This document shows positions 1 to 5,077 of a stretch of 8,038 bases of DNA, one piece after another (within the stretch, counting starts at the first letter, position 1; each line of letters begins with the position of its first letter). A program made the position numbers and the translations under genes. The DNA is from Accumulibacter sp964428215 (GTDB lineage Bacteria; Pseudomonadota; Gammaproteobacteria; Burkholderiales; Rhodocyclaceae): the NCBI GenBank assembly GCA_964428215.1, contig CAYRXO010000165.1, positions 1-8,038 on the forward strand, read 5' to 3'. A model generated the notes under the pieces. That model saw nothing but the letters and a program-made list of their open reading frames with translations, made no database searches and was not told the origin of the DNA.

Positions 1-129
1 CTGATCACGCCTGCACTTAAACCACGGAGCCTCTACGAAACCCGGGGCGATTCAGTCGTCCAAGCAGCGGTTTTCGGCAGGCGTCTCCCACGCCGCGCGG
101 CAGCGCATCTCCCCTCCCCGTGGCGCTGG
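1..129. other. Non-coding segment at the window edge
   Basis: This stretch lies downstream of the PGDYG-like gene on the minus strand. I see no supported coding region here. Reading frames that cross it are out-of-frame continuations over the neighbouring gene and are rich in Arg and Pro, as expected of shadow frames in high-GC DNA. A small perfect inverted repeat is present (GGCGT at 80-84, loop CTCCC, ACGCC at 90-94). No T-run follows it on either strand, so it is not a standard intrinsic terminator. The flanking gene beyond position 1 is not visible. Confidence 0.5.
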
Positions 130-525
130 CTAATCGGCCGGTTCGTACAGTTCGGCGAATCGTTCGGCGGCGATGGCGTAGGCGTCGCTGCCGTCGGCGT
201 TGTTGCTCACCAGCCAGTCGCCGGCCTGATAGGCGGTGCGCCCTTCGCTGGTCTCGATGCTGCCGGCGGCACTGGCGCGTTCGGCCCAGATCGGCGTCGT
301 CTTGACGTAGGCGCCGCGGCCGACCTGTCGATAGGTTCTGGCGAAGGCTTCGGCGCTCACCGTATACACGTCGCCGGCGTTGTCGACCAGCCAGTCGCCC
401 GACGGCGCGAATTGTTCGTGCCCCCATTTGCGGTAGGACAGTCCCGGCGTGTCGAGATTGATCTGTACCGCGGCGACCGCCTGGTCGGGGCGGCGGCGAT
501 AGGGGCGGCGGGAACTAGCGGACAT
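130..525 (-). CDS. PGDYG-like small protein with two internal repeats
   Basis: This 131-residue soluble protein has no signal peptide or membrane segment. It resembles the small PGDYG-family proteins of Proteobacteria, for which I know no established function. The N-terminus is basic (RRPYRRRPDQ, residues 6-15). Two related units follow. Unit 1 begins at residue 43 with GDWLVDN, then Y54-V-S-A-E-A-F-A and Y65. Unit 2 begins at residue 102 with GDWLVSN, then Y116-A-I-A-A-E-R-F-A and Y127. The protein therefore looks like a tandem duplication of a GDWLV-x-N...Y...FAxxY module. The start is set at the ATG at 525, because a GAGGA Shine-Dalgarno sequence sits 7 nt upstream. A TTG two codons further upstream lies too close to that site. 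The stop is TAG. The gene is co-directional with oxyR, 93 nt downstream of it, so it could be a distal operon member or have its own promoter. The coding call is firmer than the family name. Confidence 0.72.
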   Translation of the reverse strand: MSASSRRPYRRRPDQAVAAVQINLDTPGLSYRKWGHEQFAPSGDWLVDNAGDVYTVSAEAFARTYRQVGRGAYVKTTPIWAERASAAGSIETSEGRTAYQAGDWLVSNNADGSDAYAIAAERFAELYEPAD

Positions 526-532
526 GTGCAAA

Positions 533-537
533 TCCTC
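533..537 (-). promoter_or_regulatory. Ribosome binding site of the PGDYG-like gene
   Basis: The minus strand reads GAGGA, then 7 nt, then ATG at 525. This spacing favours the ATG over the in-frame TTG at 531. Confidence 0.6.
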
Positions 538-551
538 GGGTGACGGTCGCC

Positions 552-566
552 GCGCCGTCTCGGCGC
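552..566 (-). other. GC-rich hairpin between oxyR and the PGDYG-like gene
   Basis: This is a perfect 6-bp inverted repeat with a 3-nt loop (plus strand GCGCCG-TCT-CGGCGC). It lies in the 93-nt gap downstream of the oxyR stop and 27 nt upstream of the next start. No T-run follows on the minus strand, so it does not fit a classical intrinsic terminator. It could act as a weak terminator, an RNA-stability element or a 5' leader structure, or it could be a chance product of high GC. Confidence 0.3.
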
Positions 567-618
567 AATGGGCGGACGACCAGGTGGCGGACGGCCGGAC
601 GGCGCGGCCATGATAGCA

Positions 619-1536
619 CTACGTCTGCAGGTGAATAACACCCGGCGGCGGTGCGGCGAGGATCGCCGCGCGCACGACGTCGATCGCCTGCGGGCGCGGG
701 AAGGTCGCCCGCCAGGCGATGATCACCTGCCGTGCAGGCGCCGGGTCGCGGAACGGGCGGATCTGCAGTTGCGTCGGGTCCTGCGGCCAGGAGGCGGCGG
801 CAGACGCGGGGACGACCGAGATGCCGGCGCCGCTGACGACCATGTAACGCACCGTTTCCAGCGAGCTGCCCTCGCGCGCGCCGTCGGTGCCTCCCAGCGC
901 GGCGAGTTGCGGGCAGGCCTGCACCACCTGGTCGCGGAAGCAGTTGCCGTTGCCGAGCAGCAACAGGTTGGCGCCCGCCACGTCGTCGGGGTCGATCAGT
1001 GTGCGCGCGGCGAGCGGGTGCGCGGCCGGGGTGACGACGCAAAACGGTTCTTCATAGACCTTCTGCCAGACGATGCCCGCTTCGTCGAAGGGCAGCGCGA
1101 CGATGATCGCGTCGAGATCGCCGCGGCGCAGTTGCGCGCCGAGATTGACGGTGAAGTTTTCCTGCAGGTAGAGCGGCATTTTCGGCGCCCGCTGGTTGAG
1201 CGCCGGGATCAGCCGCGGCAGCAGGTAGGGAGCGATGGTGTAGATGACGCCGAGACGCAGCGGGCCGAGCAGCGGGTCCTTGCCTTGCTCGGCAATCTCG
1301 CGCAGCCGGTTGGCTTCTTCGAGCACTTTTTCGGCCTGCTGGGCGATCTGCTCGCCGAGGTCGGTCAGCCGCACGTCGGCCGCCGAGCGTTCGAAGAGCG
1401 TGACGCGCAGGCGCTTTTCGACTTTTTGCACGGCGATCGACAAGGTCGGCTGGCTGACGTGGCATTTTTCGGCGGCGTGGCCGAAGTGCCGTTCGCGCGC
1501 TAGCGCGACGATGTAGCGCATCTCGGTGAGGGTCAT
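619..1536 (-). CDS. oxyR: OxyR, peroxide-sensing LysR-type transcriptional regulator
   Basis: This is a 305-residue cytoplasmic transcription factor, the same length as E. coli OxyR. The LysR winged-helix DNA-binding domain covers about residues 1-60, with its helix-turn-helix at about 18-40 (HFGHAAEKCHVSQPTLSIAV). A linker helix spans about 61-90, and the substrate-binding-like regulatory domain covers about 91-300. The sensing residues fall at the E. coli numbers: peroxidatic Cys199 and resolving Cys208 in GNGNCFRDQVVQAC, with Thr100 and Thr129 also in place. In the family, H2O2 oxidises Cys199, a Cys199-Cys208 disulfide forms, and the tetramer then activates antioxidant genes such as catalase and ahpCF. 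One difference is that residue 198 is Asn, where E. coli has His198. A GGAG site lies 7 nt upstream of the ATG at 1536. The start follows the stop of the YchN-like gene after 13 nt, so the two are probably co-transcribed. Neither a catalase nor an ahp gene is in the window. I am confident of the assignment to OxyR rather than a generic LysR regulator, because of the Cys pair and its spacing. Confidence 0.95.
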   Translation of the reverse strand: MTLTEMRYIVALARERHFGHAAEKCHVSQPTLSIAVQKVEKRLRVTLFERSAADVRLTDLGEQIAQQAEKVLEEANRLREIAEQGKDPLLGPLRLGVIYTIAPYLLPRLIPALNQRAPKMPLYLQENFTVNLGAQLRRGDLDAIIVALPFDEAGIVWQKVYEEPFCVVTPAAHPLAARTLIDPDDVAGANLLLLGNGNCFRDQVVQACPQLAALGGTDGAREGSSLETVRYMVVSGAGISVVPASAAASWPQDPTQLQIRPFRDPAPARQVIIAWRATFPRPQAIDVVRAAILAAPPPGVIHLQT

Positions 1537-1549
1537 CGCCGGACTCCGC

Positions 1550-1906
1550 TCAGAAGGTGATCACCTTGTCGGCAAGCAATGTCGATTCGGCCAGATCGCT
1601 CAGCGTGGCGATGCTGACGCCGTCGATCAGCGGCAGCGATTCGAGGCCGCGCGCCAGCGCACAGGTGCGGCACAGGCGGATGCTGGCGCCGCGGTTGACC
1701 AGTTCGACGATCATTTCCTGCAGGCTGCCGCGGTTGTCCGACGGCGCCTGTCCCGGCAGGCCGACGGTCACCGCGTCCGACATCATGAACAGCGAGAGTT
1801 CGACCCGTTCGCTGGCTTGTGCGATCAGCGCCGTCGCCAGGCGCAGTGCGCTGAGCATCCGTTCGCTGCCGTAGGCCGGGGCGTTGACGATCATCAGGAT
1901 TTTCAT
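1550..1906 (-). CDS. ychN: YchN-like DsrE/DsrF-family protein
   Basis: This 118-residue cytoplasmic protein matches E. coli YchN over its full length as I recall that sequence. Shared features are the N-terminal strand with an APYGSE-like motif (here NAPAYGSE, residues 8-15), FMMSDAVTVGLPGQ (residues 40-53), a CxxC pair at Cys79 and Cys82 followed by ALARG, LPLIDGV (91-97), and the C-terminal ADKVITF. The DsrE/F/TusD superfamily includes sulfur-relay proteins that carry persulfide on a conserved Cys. YchN itself is a structurally known oligomer whose physiological role is not settled, so a sulfur-transfer or redox function here is inference. The start is fixed by a strong AAGGAG site 4 nt upstream of the ATG at 1906. 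The open frame continues upstream to 2137, but only as a shadow inside rsuA. The gene sits between rsuA (29-nt gap) and oxyR (13-nt gap), which suggests a shared transcript. Both Cys residues of the pair are present and the length is normal. Confidence 0.92.
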   Translation of the reverse strand: MKILMIVNAPAYGSERMLSALRLATALIAQASERVELSLFMMSDAVTVGLPGQAPSDNRGSLQEMIVELVNRGASIRLCRTCALARGLESLPLIDGVSIATLSDLAESTLLADKVITF

Positions 1907-1910
1907 GTGA

Positions 1911-1916
1911 CTCCTT
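1911..1916 (-). promoter_or_regulatory. Strong ribosome binding site deciding the YchN-like start
   Basis: The minus strand reads AAGGAG, then TCAC, then ATG. It is the best Shine-Dalgarno match in the window and rules out the longer in-frame start at 2137. Confidence 0.75.
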
Positions 1917-1935
1917 TTTTGTGGTGGTAAATGTT

Positions 1936-2634
1936 TCAGGCCAATCGTTCCAGATCCGCCGCGCTCAGCCAGCGCCATTCTCCGGGCGGCAAATCGGCAG
2001 GCAGCGTCAGGCTGCCGATCGCCGAGCGATGCAGCGTGTCGACGCGATTGCCGGCCGCGGCGACCATCCGTTTCACCAGATGGTATTTGCCAAGCGTAAC
2101 GCTCAGGCGCAACTGGCACGGCGCCAGTTGCTCGCATGCCGTGGCGCAGAGCGGCGCTCTTTCGCCGTGCAACTGCACGCCGTCGAGTAGCGCCGTGAGC
2201 TGGTCAGCCGCCACCGGATGGCGGGTGCCGATCTCGTACACCTTGCACAGCGCCCGTTTCGGCGCCGTGCAGCGGTGGATGAACTGGCCGTCATCGGAGA
2301 AGAGCAGCAAGCCCGTGGTATCGACGTCGAGGCGGCCGACCGCTTGCGTATTGCGCAGCAGCAAGGGCCGCGGCAGCAGCGAATAAACGCTCGGGTGATG
2401 TTGTGGCTGGCGCGAACATTCGTAGCCGGCCGGTTTGTGCAGCGCCAGATAGACCTGCGCGCGGTAGGCCCAATCCTGGCCGTCGACGCGGAAGGTCAGT
2501 CCGGCCGGGTCGAGTTCCAGATCGGGATCGTCAACCGGCTGTCCGTCGAGGCTGACCCGGCCGGCGAGAACCAGCGCGCGACATTCGGCGCGGCTGCCGA
2601 AACCCTGTGAGCGGAGCATGCGGTCGATTTGCAT
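1936..2634 (-). CDS. rsuA: RsuA-type 16S rRNA pseudouridine synthase
   Basis: This 232-residue enzyme belongs to the RsuA/RluB/E/F pseudouridine synthase family, and its length is close to E. coli RsuA. RsuA converts U516 of 16S rRNA to pseudouridine during small-subunit assembly. An S4-like RNA-binding domain covers about residues 1-55 (MQIDRMLRSQGFGSRAECRA, then VSLDGQPV). The catalytic domain follows. It has the HKPAGYECS segment at 66-74 and the motif GRLDVDTTGLLLFSDDG at 100-116, in which Asp103 is the catalytic nucleophile. The late motif LGKYHLVKRM (181-190) corresponds to EGKYHQVKRM in the family. The start at 2634 is chosen because MQIDRML aligns with the family N-terminus. The open frame runs on to 2757, but those 41 residues do not resemble the family. 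No clear Shine-Dalgarno sequence precedes 2634. The gene is divergent from the DUF1840 gene and heads the minus-strand cluster. Assignment to the family is firm. RsuA over RluE/RluF is favoured by the presence of the S4 domain and the GRLDVDTTG sequence, but the target base is not proven. Confidence 0.9.
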   Translation of the reverse strand: MQIDRMLRSQGFGSRAECRALVLAGRVSLDGQPVDDPDLELDPAGLTFRVDGQDWAYRAQVYLALHKPAGYECSRQPQHHPSVYSLLPRPLLLRNTQAVGRLDVDTTGLLLFSDDGQFIHRCTAPKRALCKVYEIGTRHPVAADQLTALLDGVQLHGERAPLCATACEQLAPCQLRLSVTLGKYHLVKRMVAAAGNRVDTLHRSAIGSLTLPADLPPGEWRWLSAADLERLA

Positions 2635-2775
2635 CGGATGGGGCGGATAGATAAGGGCGGCGTCGGTCAGAGAAGACGCAACGGCGCCGGAAAAAGTGCT
2701 GGCGAATGTTTGGTATTCCACAAGGCAGGTGCAACAATAGGCTCCCTGTCCATCCACTGCAAGAAAGTCCTGTCC
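2635..2775. promoter_or_regulatory. Divergent intergenic region between rsuA and the DUF1840 gene
   Basis: This 141-nt region separates two genes that point away from each other, so it should carry promoters for both. It is less GC-rich than its surroundings, with A/T-rich patches near 2690-2740. Toward the plus strand I see one candidate promoter (listed separately). Toward the minus strand, TTGCAC followed by 17 nt and AAACAT (on plus coordinates about 2704-2732) is only a weak candidate. I see no convincing OxyR-type ATAG...CTAT array. Confidence 0.55.
2710..2738 (+). promoter_or_regulatory. Candidate sigma70-type promoter for the DUF1840-amidase unit
   Basis: TTGGTA (2710-2715) and AACAAT (2733-2738) are separated by 17 nt. 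Each matches four of six consensus bases. The predicted transcript would start near 2745 and give a leader of roughly 30 nt. This is a prediction by eye only. Confidence 0.33.
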
Positions 2776-2777
2776 AT
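2745..2777 (+). repeat. 9-bp direct repeat at the DUF1840 start
   Basis: CCTGTCCAT occurs at 2745-2753 and again at 2769-2777, where its last two bases are the first two of the ATG start codon. The copies are offset by 24 bp. They sit at or just after the predicted transcription start, so they could be an operator or part of the leader. They may also be coincidence. Confidence 0.4.
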
Positions 2778-3108
2778 GGTCGTCAAATTCACCTCAAGCA
2801 CCTCCGGCCAGATTCTGATGATGTCGCCGGTGGCGCGTCAATTGCTGGAAATCGTCGGCAAGAGTTGCTCCGCGCGCGGCGTATTCACCACCGAGCAACT
2901 CCCCGACGCCATCCGCCGTCTGCAGCGCGCGGCGCATGACCCGAAAGCGCCGCCGGCACCGCCACCCGATGGCGGTAACAGCAGCAGCGAAGAAAACGAG
3001 GAAGCGAAAGTCGGCTTGGGGCAGCGCGCTTTTCCGCTGATCGAATTGTTCGAACGTACGCTGGCCGACGAGGGCTATGTGATGTGGGAGGCACCCGGCG
3101 ATTTCTGA
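2776..3108 (+). CDS. DUF1840 domain-containing protein
   Basis: This small cytoplasmic protein of 110 residues matches the DUF1840 family, which is common in Betaproteobacteria and has no known function. The N-terminal half (residues 1-50) carries the family pattern: VVKFTSSTSGQILMMSPVARQLLEIVGK, then ARGVFTTEQLPDAIRRLQ. A low-complexity linker follows at about 55-78, Pro-rich (KAPPAPPP) and then Ser/Glu-rich (SSSEENEEA). The C-terminal block (about 79-105) is LGQRAFPLIELFERTLADEGYVMW, again typical of the family. The start at 2776 is chosen because the family N-terminus begins there. The frame is open back to 2629, but that part is intergenic and unlike the family. The Shine-Dalgarno signal is weak (AAGAAAG at 2761-2767). 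The amidase gene follows after 22 nt, consistent with co-transcription. No function can be assigned from sequence. Confidence 0.88.
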   Translation: MVVKFTSSTSGQILMMSPVARQLLEIVGKSCSARGVFTTEQLPDAIRRLQRAAHDPKAPPAPPPDGGNSSSEENEEAKVGLGQRAFPLIELFERTLADEGYVMWEAPGDF

Positions 3109-3130
3109 GCAGCGGCGCGCACGAGGCAAC

Positions 3131-3880
3131 GTGTACGCCATGAAACGGGCCATGAAGCGCATCGCGGCTGCCGGCTGCCGGGCGGGGTTCTGCGCTGCGC
3201 TGCTGGCGGGTGCTGCTCCGGCAGCGCAGGCCGACGAAGTCGCCGTCGATGTCGGCCACGGGCTGCGCGACCAGGGCGCGATCAGCGCGCGCGGCAAGAG
3301 TGAATACCGCTTCAACGACCGGTTGGCGCGCCGGCTGGCCGACGAACTGGCGACGCGCGGCCTGACGGTGCGCCGCATCAACTTCGACGGGCGCATCGAG
3401 AGTCTGCCTGCCCGGCCGCAGCAGGCGGCGGGCGCCGATTTTTTCATTTCCATCCATCACGACTCGGTGCAGCCGCATCTGTTGCGCGACTGGCAATGGC
3501 AGGGTGCGCCGCAAACCTACAGTGACGAACACGCCGGCTTTGCGTTGTTCGTCTCGCATGCCAACCCCGACCTGCCGACCAGCCTGCTGTGCGCCTCGGC
3601 GATCGGCGCGCGGCTGCGGCGTCTCGGCTTCACGCCGGCGCGGCATCATGCCGATCCGACGGCACGCAAGCCGCGCCAGCCGGCCGACACCCAGAATGCG
3701 GTCTATTACTACGACAATCTGATCGTGCTTTACCGGACGAGCGTGCCGGCACTGCTTTTCGAGGCCGGCGTGATCAAGAATCGCGCCGAAGAACTATTGC
3801 TCGAAGATGCGGCCTATCAACGACGCATGGTCGACGCCATGGCCACCGGCATTGCCGCCTGTCTGTTTGCCGGCACCTGA
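3131..3880 (+). CDS. Exported N-acetylmuramoyl-L-alanine amidase (Amidase_3)
   Basis: This 249-residue precursor is predicted to cleave the amide bond between MurNAc and the stem peptide of peptidoglycan in the periplasm. The N-terminus is a signal peptide: basic residues (KRAMKR), a hydrophobic core at about 17-30, and a likely signal peptidase I site after AQA (residue 34, before DE). The Amidase_3 zinc-enzyme domain fills the rest. His43 in VDVGHG, Glu58 in GKSEYRFND and His109 in SIHHDS are the expected zinc ligands. Glu211 in LLFEAGVIKN is the expected catalytic Glu. No AMIN, SPOR or LysM targeting domain is present, so the protein is a bare catalytic module, unlike AmiB/AmiC. Start choice is uncertain. 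GTG at 3131 has a GAGG 4 nt upstream, while ATG at 3140 or 3152 would give the same mature protein with a shorter signal peptide. It follows the DUF1840 gene closely. The exact biological role (division, recycling or remodelling) cannot be told from sequence. Confidence 0.9.
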   Translation: MYAMKRAMKRIAAAGCRAGFCAALLAGAAPAAQADEVAVDVGHGLRDQGAISARGKSEYRFNDRLARRLADELATRGLTVRRINFDGRIESLPARPQQAAGADFFISIHHDSVQPHLLRDWQWQGAPQTYSDEHAGFALFVSHANPDLPTSLLCASAIGARLRRLGFTPARHHADPTARKPRQPADTQNAVYYYDNLIVLYRTSVPALLFEAGVIKNRAEELLLEDAAYQRRMVDAMATGIAACLFAGT

Positions 3881-3883
3881 AGC

Positions 3884-3893
3884 CGCCATGGCG
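3884..3893. repeat. Perfect 10-bp palindrome downstream of the amidase gene
   Basis: CGCCATGGCG is its own reverse complement and is followed by TTTT at 3894-3897. As a hairpin it would have only three base pairs around a CATG loop, so it is unlikely to be an efficient terminator. Transcription could continue into the adaptor gene. Confidence 0.3.
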
Positions 3894-3923
3894 TTTTGCC
3901 GGTGAAGGCTGGTGCTGGACAGA

Positions 3924-3947
3924 ATGTTTTTGCGAATTCATCGATGA
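3924..3947 (+). other. Seven-codon ORF overlapping the adaptor start
   Basis: ATG at 3924 opens a seven-codon frame encoding MFLRIHR, ending with TGA at 3945-3947. That stop overlaps the adaptor ATG (3944-3946) as ATGA, the same junction as between adaptor and pump. A weak GGA lies 4 nt upstream of its ATG at 3917-3919, whereas the adaptor ATG has no Shine-Dalgarno sequence of its own. A role as a translation-coupling leader is possible but unproven. A chance ORF of this size is quite likely. Confidence 0.3.
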
Positions 3948-5077
3948 TCTCTATTTCCTCACTGTTGCCTGCCGGCCGCGCGAGTCGTCTCGCGTTGGCC
4001 CTGGCGCTGCTCATTGCCGCCGTTACCGGCTTTTATTTCTTGCGTACGCCCCCGCGCGCACCGGCTGCGGCCGCGCCGGCGGTCAAACCAGCGCTCACCG
4101 TCAGCCTGACCGGCCCGCAAACGCTCGACTGGCCGCAGATCCTGCCGGCCAGCGGCAGCATCTTCGCCTGGCAGGAAGCGGTGATCGGCGCCGAGATCAG
4201 CAATTACCGGCTGACCGAGGTGCTGGCGCAGGTCGGCGACACGGTGCGCAAGGGACAGGTCCTGGCGCGCATCGCCAGCGATACCGTCGAGAGCGAATTC
4301 AACGAGAGTCAGGCGGCGGTCGCCGAACAGCAGGCGGCAGCGGCCGAGGCGAAAAACAACGCCGCACGCTCGCGCGAACTGCGCGCGCAGGGTTTTTACA
4401 GCCAACAGCTCGACGCGCAGTACCAGACGGCGGCGCAGACCGCCGGCGCGCGGCTGGCGGCGGCGCAGGCGCGCCGGCAGGCCGCCGAACTGCGCCTGCG
4501 CAAGACGCAGGTGCTCTCTCCCGACGACGGAGTCATTTCGGCGCGCAGCGCCACCGTCGGCTCGCTGACGCAGCCGGGGCAGGAACTGTTCCGGCTGATC
4601 CGCGGCGGGCGACTCGAATGGCGCGCCGAAGTGCCGTCGGCCGATCTGGCCAGCGTGCAGCCGGGGCTGGTCGCCTCGCTCAGCACGCCGACCGGCCAGC
4701 GTGTCACGGGGCGGGTGCGCGCCGTCGCGCCGAGCGTCGATGCGCAGACGCGCAACGGGTTGGTTTACGTCGATCTGCCGCCGACCGGCGCCGTGCGCGC
4801 CGGGATGTTTGCGCGCGGCGAATTCGAGCTGGCGCGCCGGCCGGCGCTGACCCTGCCGCAAAGCGCCGTCGTGCTGCGCGACGGCGCCGCTTATGTCTTC
4901 CGTCTCGAAAACGAAAACCGCGTCGCACAGACGAAAGTCGCGCTCGGCCGGCGGCTCGCCGAGCGCGTCGAGATCGTCGACGGCCTGCCGCCATCGGCGC
5001 GCGTCGTCGCCAACGGCGCCGGTTTTCTGGCCGACGGCGACGTGGTGCGCGTCGTCGAGGAAAGCGCAACGCCATGA
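3944..5077 (+). CDS. RND efflux periplasmic adaptor (membrane fusion protein)
   Basis: This 377-residue protein of the HlyD/AcrA-type adaptor family links an inner-membrane RND pump to an outer-membrane channel. Residues 15-33 (LALALALLIAAVTGFYFLR) form one membrane anchor. No lipobox Cys is present, so this is not a lipoprotein like AcrA. A Pro/Ala-rich spacer follows at 36-50. The first lipoyl half is at about 75-112 (AEISNYRLTEVLAQVGDTVRKGQVLARI). An Ala/Gln-rich alpha-helical hairpin runs from about 113 to 188. The second lipoyl half is at about 190-220 (SPDDGVISARSATVGSLTQPGQELFRLI). The beta-barrel and membrane-proximal domains cover 224-375. The start is uncertain. I chose ATG at 3944 because the anchor lies just inside it, but TTG at 3896 and GTG at 3902 are also in frame and none has a good Shine-Dalgarno sequence. 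The TGA overlaps the pump ATG, so translation is coupled. The substrate cannot be predicted. Confidence 0.92.
   Translation: MISISSLLPAGRASRLALALALLIAAVTGFYFLRTPPRAPAAAAPAVKPALTVSLTGPQTLDWPQILPASGSIFAWQEAVIGAEISNYRLTEVLAQVGDTVRKGQVLARIASDTVESEFNESQAAVAEQQAAAAEAKNNAARSRELRAQGFYSQQLDAQYQTAAQTAGARLAAAQARRQAAELRLRKTQVLSPDDGVISARSATVGSLTQPGQELFRLIRGGRLEWRAEVPSADLASVQPGLVASLSTPTGQRVTGRVRAVAPSVDAQTRNGLVYVDLPPTGAVRAGMFARGEFELARRPALTLPQSAVVLRDGAAYVFRLENENRVAQTKVALGRRLAERVEIVDGLPPSARVVANGAGFLADGDVVRVVEESATP

Noticed and set aside
80..94. Hairpin GGCGT-CTCCC-ACGCC as terminator of the PGDYG-like gene
   Set aside because: The stem is only 5 bp, and no T-run follows it on the minus strand.
568..1503. A 311-codon plus-strand open frame opposite oxyR
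   Set aside because: It is antisense to a certain gene. Its translation is rich in Arg, Asp and Gly without any domain, typical of a shadow frame opposite GC-rich third codon positions.
1907..2137. N-terminal extension of the YchN-like protein to 2137
   Set aside because: It overlaps rsuA, and a strong AAGGAG site sits directly before the ATG at 1906.
2641..2740. Possible OxyR binding site in the rsuA upstream region (ATAG at 2647-2650 and 2737-2740)
   Set aside because: The two ATAG tetramers are 90 bp apart and no paired CTAT elements with the required spacing are present.
2635..2757. N-terminal extension of rsuA by 41 residues to an ATG at 2757
   Set aside because: The extension does not resemble the family and fills the divergent promoter region. 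MQIDRML at 2634 matches the usual RsuA N-terminus.
3888..3905. Five-codon ORF (ATG at 3888, TGA at 3903-3905) just after the amidase stop
   Set aside because: It has no Shine-Dalgarno sequence, its ATG lies inside a palindrome, and it is not coupled to a downstream start.
3959..4861. A 300-codon minus-strand open frame opposite the adaptor gene
   Set aside because: It is a shadow of the adaptor coding frame with low-complexity Arg/Gln/Ala composition.
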